Made by a program: the position numbers and the translations under genes. A stretch of DNA of 11,096 bases, from positions 1 through 11,096 of the forward strand of contig JAREAF010000047.1 in the NCBI GenBank assembly GCA_029240475.1, written 5' to 3'. The number at the start of each line of letters is the position of its first letter. Position 1 is the stretch's first letter. Shown piece after piece: positions 5,871 through 11,096 of this stretch. The stretch is from Rhodospirillales bacterium. Its GTDB lineage: Bacteria > Pseudomonadota > Alphaproteobacteria > JAREAF01. The notes beneath the pieces are model-generated. The model ran no database searches. It saw only the letters and a list, made by a program, of their open reading frames with translations, and had not been told where the DNA came from.

Positions 5871-6719
5871 ATGATTGAACCGGTCGCGCCTGCGCCGGCC
5901 AACCCATTTACCGGACACCTTTTTATGGACCATCTCGACCAGCTCGAGGCTCAGTCGGTTTTCATCCTGCGCGAGGCCTTCAACAAGATCGACCGCATGG
6001 CCATGCTGTGGTCGCTCGGGAAGGACTCCAATGTGATGATCTGGTTGGCCCGCAAGGCCTTCTTCGGCCATGTGCCGTTCCCGGTCATGCATATCGATAC
6101 GCACAGGAAATTCCCGGAGATGTATGCCTTCCGCGACTGGGCGGTCCGGGAATGGAACCTCAAGCTGATCCTCGAGGACTGCCCGCCGGTCGAGGAGGTC
6201 GATCCCAGCCTGCCGCCGGCGGCGCGCTCGGCCGCACGCAAGACGCTCGGCCTCAAGAACGCCATCCGCAAGCATGCCTTGACCGGCATCATCGCCGGCA
6301 TCCGGCGCGACGAGGAAGCGATCCGCGCCAAGGAGCGCGTCTTCAGCCCGCGCGGCGATGCGGGTCAATGGGACTTCCGCGACCAGCCGCCCGAGTTCTG
6401 GGACTTCTTCAACACCGACCTGCCGCCGGGCACGCATTTGCGCATCCATCCGCTCCTGCATTGGACGGAGCTGGATATCTGGCTCTATACCAAGCGCGAG
6501 GGAATCCCGGTCATCGACCTCTATTTCGCCAAGAACGGCAAGCGCTACCGCTCGCTTGGCGACAAGGACATCACCAACCCGGTGCCGAGCACCGCATCCA
6601 CGCTCGACGAGATCATCGCGGAGTTGAAGGCCACCCGCACGCCCGAGCGGGCGGGGCGGGCGATGGATCACGAAACCGAGGACGCTTTCGAGCGCCTCCG
6701 CGCCGACGGGTATATGTGA
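5871..6719 (+). CDS. cysD: Sulfate adenylyltransferase subunit 2, CysD
   Basis: This 282-residue small catalytic subunit of ATP sulfurylase makes APS from sulfate and ATP in the cytoplasm, driven by GTP hydrolysis in CysN. The PP-loop SLGKDS is at 48-53, followed by the family stretches LARKAF, HIDTHRKFPEMYAFRD, GIRRDEEAIRAKERVFSPR (from about 143) and LHWTELDIW. The length is slightly below the E. coli protein (about 300). ATG 5871 is taken, but ATG 5925 (MDHLDQLEAQ) corresponds better to where known CysD proteins begin. Neither has a clear ribosome site. The stop overlaps the cysNC start in TGATG, so the two subunits are co-translated. Confidence 0.93.
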   Translation: MIEPVAPAPANPFTGHLFMDHLDQLEAQSVFILREAFNKIDRMAMLWSLGKDSNVMIWLARKAFFGHVPFPVMHIDTHRKFPEMYAFRDWAVREWNLKLILEDCPPVEEVDPSLPPAARSAARKTLGLKNAIRKHALTGIIAGIRRDEEAIRAKERVFSPRGDAGQWDFRDQPPEFWDFFNTDLPPGTHLRIHPLLHWTELDIWLYTKREGIPVIDLYFAKNGKRYRSLGDKDITNPVPSTASTLDEIIAELKATRTPERAGRAMDHETEDAFERLRADGYM

Positions 6720-8641
6720 TGGCCAAGGTCCTACCGATCCCGAGCACGCCCCCGCAGAGCGCGGCGGCGTCCATGCCCCGCGAGCAGCTGCGCACGGTCA
6801 TCGTCGGCCATGTGGATCACGGCAAGTCCTCCCTGGTCGGGCGGCTCTTCCACGACACCGGCTCGCTCCCCGAGGGCAAGTTCGAGGCGATCAAGGCCAT
6901 GTGCGAGCGGCGCGGGATGCCGTTCGAATGGGCGTTCCTGATGGACTCCTTCCAGTCCGAGCGCGACCAGGGCATCACCATCGACACCGCCCAGATCTGG
7001 TTCAAAACCGCCAAGCGCGACTACGTCATCATCGACGCGCCGGGCCACCGCGAATTCATCAAGAACATGATCACCGGCGCCTCGAGCGCCGATGCCGCGC
7101 TGCTGCTGATCGACGCGGGCCACGGCGTGCAGCAGCAGTCCCGTTTCCACGGCTATCTCCTGCACCTGCTCGGCATCCGGCAGATCGCCGTGCTGGTCAA
7201 CAAGATGGACCTCGTCGGCTGGTCGCAGGCGCGCTTCGACGAGATCGTCGGCACCTACAGCGCCTATCTGGGCGGCATCGGCGTCAAGGCCGATCATTTC
7301 ATCCCGATTTCCGCGCGCGAGGGGGCGAGCATCGCCCATCGCCATCCCGATCTGTCCTGGTACAAGGGCCCGACCGTGATCGAGGCGCTGGACGGCTTCC
7401 GTCCGTCGCTGCGCGCGTCCGAGCTGCCGCTGCGGCTGCCCATCCAGGACGTCTACAAGTTCGATGAACGCCGCATCCTGGTCGGGCGGATCGAGAGCGG
7501 CAGGCTGCGCGTCGGTGACCGGCTGCTGTTCTCGCCCTCCAACAAGACGGCCGTGGTCTCCAGCATCGAGGGGTGGAACCAGCCGCCGATCCTGGAGGCC
7601 CATGCCGGCCAGTCGGTTGGTTTCACGCTGGACGAGCAGCTCTTCGTCGAGCGCGGCGAGATCGTCAGCCATGTCGACAATCCGCCGGTGGAGACGAATG
7701 TCTTCCGGGGCCGCCTGTTCTGGCTGGGCCGCACGCCGCTGAAGGCGGGGGACCAGTACCGGCTCAAGCTCGCGACCCGCGAGGTCCCGGTCACCATCCA
7801 GAATATCGAGCGGGTGATCGACGCGGACGACCTGTCCATGCTGCAGGGCGCCGAGGTGCCGCGGCACGGCATCGGCGAGGTGATCTTGCGCGCGCGCGGC
7901 ATGCTGGCCTTGGATGAGTCGGCGCGGCTGGCGCGCACCGGCCGCTTCGCGGTATCGGACGGGCAGAACATCCTGGCAGGCGGCCTGATCGACATGCATG
8001 GCTATCCCGACCAGCGCCAGCTCGTCACCGTGCGCGCCACGAACATCTACATGGAGGCCCATCGCGTGACCGCCCCGATGCGCTCGGCGCGGCACGGCCA
8101 TGCCGGCGGCGTGCTGTGGTTCACGGGCCTCTCGGGCGCGGGCAAATCCACCATCGCCATGGAGGTGGAGCGGCGCCTCTTCAACAAGGGCTACCAGGTC
8201 TATGTGCTGGACGGCGACAATGTCCGTCACGGCCTCAACGCCAATCTCGGCTTCTCGCCCGAGGACCGGGCCGAGAACATCCGGCGCGTGGGCGAGGTCG
8301 CGGCCCTGTTCGCCGATGCGGGCCTGATCGTCATCACGGCCTTCATCTCCCCCTATCGCGCCGACCGGCAGCGGGCCCGAAGCGCCGCCGGTGAGAGCTT
8401 CCACGAGATCCATATCCGCGCCGACCTCGCCACCTGCGAGAGCCGAGACCCCAAGGGCCTTTACAAGAAGGCCCGGCGGGGAGAGATCTCGGAATTCACC
8501 GGCATCACGGCGCCCTATGAGGAGCCGGAGAATGCAGAGCTCGTCGTCGACACCGCGCGCGAGAGCATCGAGGCCAGCGTTCAGGCGATCGTCGATTATG
8601 TGGAACGCAGATTCGCGCAGCAGGCGCACGGCCATGGGTGA
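6719..8641 (+). CDS. cysNC: Bifunctional sulfate adenylyltransferase subunit 1 / APS kinase (CysN-CysC, NodQ type)
   Basis: This 640-residue fusion has two parts. The N-terminal part is an EF-Tu-like GTPase with GHVDHGKS (30-37), DAPGH (106-110) and NKMD (161-164), followed by translation-factor-like beta-barrel domains to about 455. The C-terminal part (about 463-640) is APS kinase with P-loop GLSGAGKST (470-478), the LDGDNVRHGLN stretch, FSPEDRAENIRRVGEVA and FISPYRADR. Together with CysD it converts sulfate to APS and on to PAPS for reductive assimilation or sulfation. ATG 6719 is fixed by the 1-base overlap with the cysD stop. The open frame extends far upstream, but that part is out of frame with cysD coding sequence. 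Fused CysN-CysC is common in alphaproteobacteria, including rhizobial NodQ. No symbiosis genes are seen, so a housekeeping role is more likely. Confidence 0.95.
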   Translation: MAKVLPIPSTPPQSAAASMPREQLRTVIVGHVDHGKSSLVGRLFHDTGSLPEGKFEAIKAMCERRGMPFEWAFLMDSFQSERDQGITIDTAQIWFKTAKRDYVIIDAPGHREFIKNMITGASSADAALLLIDAGHGVQQQSRFHGYLLHLLGIRQIAVLVNKMDLVGWSQARFDEIVGTYSAYLGGIGVKADHFIPISAREGASIAHRHPDLSWYKGPTVIEALDGFRPSLRASELPLRLPIQDVYKFDERRILVGRIESGRLRVGDRLLFSPSNKTAVVSSIEGWNQPPILEAHAGQSVGFTLDEQLFVERGEIVSHVDNPPVETNVFRGRLFWLGRTPLKAGDQYRLKLATREVPVTIQNIERVIDADDLSMLQGAEVPRHGIGEVILRARGMLALDESARLARTGRFAVSDGQNILAGGLIDMHGYPDQRQLVTVRATNIYMEAHRVTAPMRSARHGHAGGVLWFTGLSGAGKSTIAMEVERRLFNKGYQVYVLDGDNVRHGLNANLGFSPEDRAENIRRVGEVAALFADAGLIVITAFISPYRADRQRARSAAGESFHEIHIRADLATCESRDPKGLYKKARRGEISEFTGITAPYEEPENAELVVDTARESIEASVQAIVDYVERRFAQQAHGHG

Positions 8642-8905
8642 GCGCCGTCCATAGAACTTTCGGTTGCGCGACTCGGCGCGATTCGATACCTTTGTAGGAT
8701 AATTTTGTTACCAAGGCCGTTCGCCAGGCTGGGGGCGTGACGGACGGTCGGGCGGCGTTTGCACGATTCACCGCGGCGCAGAGGGGGTAGCGCCGGGTCC
8801 CGACGATGCGGCTAAGCCGCACTTAACCCTGCCCGCGGTCCCATGTCCCAGCGAGGGCGCAACGCCCGCAACCGGCCCCCAAGAGCCGGCGATGGGAGGG
8901 GGAGC
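8642..8905 (+). other. Non-coding stretch between cysNC and the M23 gene
   Basis: I see no convincing gene in these 264 bases. An AT-richer island at about 8689-8716 contains GATAAT (8698-8703) and is the best place for a promoter of the following pair, but no -35 match lies at the right distance. A perfect hairpin TGCGGC-TAA-GCCGCA is at 8807-8821 without a T run, so it is more likely an operator or structural dyad than a terminator. I find no clear terminator for cysNC. Confidence 0.4.
8894..8904 (+). promoter_or_regulatory. Ribosome binding site of the M23 gene
   Basis: The purine run GGGAGGGGGAG ends just before ATG 8906, with GGGAGG about 6 bases ahead of it. It decides for this start over the in-frame ATG at 8843, which has no such site and would only add 21 Arg/Gly-rich residues. 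Confidence 0.7.
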
Positions 8906-10399
8906 ATGGATACAAGCGGACTCGTTTTTCGGGAGCGCCTGCGCCGCATGTTCCGGCGCCGGGAGATCTTCTACCGCGGCGAGGAGCGGATCCATTATGT
9001 CGCGATCTCTCCCGCGCTGCAGGCTGCAGCCGCCGCGCTCGGCGTCTCGCTGCTGATGCTGGCGGGCTCGGGGATTCTTGGAACGGCCTTGTACCGGGGC
9101 GAGGCCAGCACGCAGGCTGAGGCGCTTGCCGCCGCGCGCGCCGATTATTGGAAGCTGCTGCAGAGCCTCGATGGCCTGTCGGAGCGCCTCGACGCCTCAG
9201 AGACGGCGGACGCCGGCGCCCCGGGCGCGCTCGTCCGCGACATGCTGCGGCATGAGATGGACAAGTACTCGGCCCTGTTTCCCCGGTCCGATGCGCAGCC
9301 AGGGTTCCTCGACGCGCTGAGCAGAAAGCTTCTTCCCAAAGCCGTCCCGGACGGGCTCCTGCTCGCCGAGGCGCACAGCCGGCTGTGGCAGCGTGCGCGG
9401 GACGCCGAGCGCAACGCCGCCCGGCTGGCCGCGCGCGAGCGCCAGCTCTCCTCCGACCTGGCGGATGGCCGCCAGCTGCTGTCGACCGCCGAGGCCGATC
9501 GGCTGGAGCAGTCGCGATCGATCGACGCGCTCAGCCAGCGGATCGGCGCCCTCGAGACTCAGCTTGCGGCGGCCGAGGAGCGCAACGAGCAGATCGGCGC
9601 CGATCTGATGGTCGCGCAGCTCGAGCTGGAGGATGAGAGCGAGCGCAACCAGGAGAGCGAGGCCGAGCTCCTGTCCATGGCTGCGAAGATCGCCGGCCTG
9701 GAGGAGCAGATCGCGTCCTATCGGAGCACGCAGGCAAGTTGGCTGCTGGCGCTTGGGGCTCGGACGCAAGATTCGATCGCTCTGGTGGAGAGCGCCGTGG
9801 CCATGACCGGCGTGAATGTCGAGAAGCTGGTCGCGCGCGCGCAGAGCGAGCTGCGCTCGGCGGCCGGAGGGCCGTTCATCCCGGAGGTGCCGCAGTCGGG
9901 TGCGCTCCCGGAAGGCATGAACGCGATCGCGACGGATGTCGGCGTGCAGGTCGAGCGCTGGGAGGCGTTGAAGCGCGTCATGCGCGCAATGCCGCTGTCG
10001 GCGCCGCTCGATCAGTATCAGATCGCCAGCAGCTTCGGGAAGCGCCGGGATCCCATCAACGGCCGCCGCGCGATGCATACGGGTCTCGACTTCAACGCTC
10101 CGGTAAAGACTCCGGTGCTAAGCACCGCTCCGGGCCGGGTCGTCTTCGCGGCTTGGCATCGGGAGTATGGGCGTTTGGTGGAGATCGACCACGGTTTCGG
10201 CATCCGCACCCGATACGCCCATCTCGCCGAGATCTCGGTCAAGAAAGGCGAGGAAGTCGCGAACCGGGCGAAGGTCGGCCTGCTCGGCAGTTCAGGCCGC
10301 TCCACGGGTCCGCACCTGCACTACGAGGTGCTGGTCGACGGCAAGCCGATGAATCCAATCAATTTCCTGGAGGCTGCACGCCATGTTCTCAAAGGCTAG
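8906..10399 (+). CDS. Membrane-anchored M23 peptidase with coiled coils (LmdC-like)
   Basis: This 497-residue protein has a basic cytoplasmic tail (1-39, with RRREIFYRGEERIHYVAISP), one membrane helix at about 40-62, then periplasmic helical, coiled-coil-like stretches at about 65-105 and 140-300. A C-terminal LytM/M23 domain lies at about 365-497. All zinc and catalytic residues are present: H391 and D395 in HTGLD, H439 in RYAHL, and H470 and H472 in HLHYE. It is thus expected to be an active peptidoglycan endopeptidase. Together with the bactofilin gene that overlaps its end, it matches alphaproteobacterial bactofilin-M23 pairs (LmdC/BacA), where the cytoplasmic tail of the peptidase meets the bactofilin polymer. 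A role in local wall remodelling or cell shape is inferred. The start is set by a strong ribosome site. Confidence 0.92.
   Translation: MDTSGLVFRERLRRMFRRREIFYRGEERIHYVAISPALQAAAAALGVSLLMLAGSGILGTALYRGEASTQAEALAAARADYWKLLQSLDGLSERLDASETADAGAPGALVRDMLRHEMDKYSALFPRSDAQPGFLDALSRKLLPKAVPDGLLLAEAHSRLWQRARDAERNAARLAARERQLSSDLADGRQLLSTAEADRLEQSRSIDALSQRIGALETQLAAAEERNEQIGADLMVAQLELEDESERNQESEAELLSMAAKIAGLEEQIASYRSTQASWLLALGARTQDSIALVESAVAMTGVNVEKLVARAQSELRSAAGGPFIPEVPQSGALPEGMNAIATDVGVQVERWEALKRVMRAMPLSAPLDQYQIASSFGKRRDPINGRRAMHTGLDFNAPVKTPVLSTAPGRVVFAAWHREYGRLVEIDHGFGIRTRYAHLAEISVKKGEEVANRAKVGLLGSSGRSTGPHLHYEVLVDGKPMNPINFLEAARHVLKG
10369..10373 (+). promoter_or_regulatory. Ribosome binding site of the bactofilin gene, inside the M23 gene
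   Basis: GGAGG lies 9 bases before ATG 10383 and within the last codons of the M23 gene. It supports the overlapping start over the in-frame ATG at 10419. Confidence 0.6.
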
Positions 10400-10856
10400 C
10401 AAGGTAACGGCGGGAACGATGACATCCGAATCCAAGACGACCCTGAAGTCGGGCATTCCATCCATCATCAGCGCCGACATGAAGATCGTCGGCTCGGTCG
10501 AGAGCGCCGGCGACATCCAGATCGACGGTGCGATCGATGGCGATGTGGCGAGCCGGACCCTCACGGTCAGCGACAGCGCCACCGTGCGCGGGTCGGTTTC
10601 GGCCGATACGGTCCGGGTGTCCGGCATGGTCAAGGGCGGGATCAATGCCAAGTCGGTCACGCTGACCCGCACCGCCAAGGTCGAGGGCGACATCGTCCAC
10701 CAGGCGCTCGCGATCGAATCGGGCGCCAGCTTCGAAGGCCAGTGCAAGCGCATGGACGGCGAGCGGGTGGAGCTTCAGAAGATCGCGCTGATCACCGACG
10801 CCAGCCTGGAGCGGCGCACGGAGCCTGCCGCCGAGAAAAGCTTCGGAGTGGCCTGA
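10383..10856 (+). CDS. Bactofilin (DUF583)
   Basis: This 157-residue cytoskeletal protein self-assembles into filaments or sheets under the membrane. The core beta-helix (about 27-125) shows regular hydrophobic/glycine steps such as ISADMKIVGSVESAGDIQIDGAIDGDV, VRGSVSADTVRVSGMVKGGI and AKVEGDIVHQAL. The N-terminal tail (MFSKASKVTAG and on) and the C-terminal tail with charged residues are variable, as usual. The gene overlaps the M23 gene by 17 bases in another frame, so the two are transcribed together. It probably positions that peptidase. The symbol (bacA or ccmA) is not assigned because paralogues are common. Confidence 0.93.
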   Translation: MFSKASKVTAGTMTSESKTTLKSGIPSIISADMKIVGSVESAGDIQIDGAIDGDVASRTLTVSDSATVRGSVSADTVRVSGMVKGGINAKSVTLTRTAKVEGDIVHQALAIESGASFEGQCKRMDGERVELQKIALITDASLERRTEPAAEKSFGVA

Positions 10857-10859
10857 CCG

Positions 10860-11096
10860 TCAGCCCGCCGCCGCTTCCAGCGCGGCGCAGAAGACGGACC
10901 GGTCGACATTGCCGCCGGAGAGGACGAGCGCGATCGTCCGCCCGGCGGCTTGCGCCTTGCCCGCGAGCAGGGCGGCGAGCGGCACCGCGCCTCCGGGCTC
11001 GACGACGAGCTTCAACTCGCGGAAGGCGAAGGCCATCGCCCGCTGCACCTCGGCGTCGCTGGCCCACAGCCCGCCTGCCGTGAGCTCGCGGTTGAT
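10860..11096 (-). CDS. PLP-dependent threonine/serine dehydratase-like protein, C-terminal part
   Basis: The last 78 codons of a gene enter from the right edge; its start lies outside the window. Motifs are INREL-AGGL near the edge, SDAEVQRAMAFAFRELKLVVEPGGAVPLAAL and the closing IALVLSGGNVD. These are the C-terminal hallmarks of fold-type II PLP enzymes of the threonine dehydratase / serine-threonine ammonia-lyase group. SGGN contacts the cofactor ring in that family, while the Schiff-base lysine would lie outside the window. It converges on the bactofilin gene with only three bases between the two stop codons, so no dedicated terminator fits between them. Confidence 0.88.
   Translation of the reverse strand: MNRELTAGGLWASDAEVQRAMAFAFRELKLVVEPGGAVPLAALLAGKAQAAGRTIALVLSGGNVDRSVFCAALEAAAG

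Noticed and set aside
6008..6718. Upstream extension of cysNC giving an 877-residue protein
   Set aside because: It overlaps cysD out of frame. Homologues start near MAKVL, at the TGATG overlap.
6731..8635. Long open frame (634 codons) on the minus strand opposite cysNC
   Set aside because: It mirrors the cysNC codons in GC-rich DNA. Its product is low-complexity in character with no recognisable domain, while the plus-strand product has complete GTPase and kinase motifs.
6719..8641. NodQ likeness as a sign of a symbiosis island
   Set aside because: CysN-CysC fusions are common in free-living alphaproteobacteria, and no nod, nif or mobile genes are present.
9197..10078. Open frame of 293 codons on the minus strand opposite the M23 gene
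   Set aside because: It is an antisense shadow of the coiled-coil region; composition and lack of motifs argue against a gene.

Overview
The window is uniformly GC-rich. Its gene content points to an alphaproteobacterium: a CysD plus fused CysN-CysC (NodQ-type) pair, a membrane-anchored M23 peptidase overlapping a bactofilin gene, and two bufferin-type metallophore gene sets like those known from Caulobacter. The order or genus cannot be fixed from this sequence. Nothing looks like a phage, insertion sequence, CRISPR array, tRNA or rRNA.

Positions 1-5757, minus strand, read from right to left, form a compound bufferin locus: bufB1 (4915-5757), bufC1 (4172-4918), bufA2 (3809-4066), bufB2 (2871-3704), bufC2 (2083-2871), bufA1 (1716-1976), a DoxX membrane protein (1228-1698) and a secreted HExxH peptidase that runs off the left edge (1-1231). 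Bufferins are exported, cysteine-rich, ribosomally made peptides. A DUF692/MNIO iron enzyme with a DUF2063-type partner modifies their cysteines, and the products bind copper. Two precursor types (BufA1 = DUF2282; BufA2 = CKG-repeat type) and two maturase types are present. The type-2 A-B-C set lies between the type-1 maturase pair and the type-1 precursor plus DoxX.

The most notable non-coding signal is an inverted repeat, TCAC-N6-GTGA. I find it exactly three times by eye, each time in the non-coding DNA in front of a bufferin unit (5797-5810, 4141-4154, 2053-2066). This suggests one regulator for the whole locus. A strong hairpin between bufA2 and bufB2 could let the precursor be made in excess over its enzymes.

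Positions 5871-8641, plus strand, hold cysD and cysNC, divergent from the bufferin locus. They activate sulfate to APS and PAPS. After a 264-base non-coding stretch, 8906-10856 (plus strand) encode an M23 peptidase with a cytoplasmic tail, a membrane helix and coiled coils, and a bactofilin overlapping its end. This is a known kind of cell-shape or peptidoglycan-remodelling pair. At the right edge, convergent and three bases from the bactofilin, is the C-terminal end of a PLP-dependent threonine/serine dehydratase-like gene.
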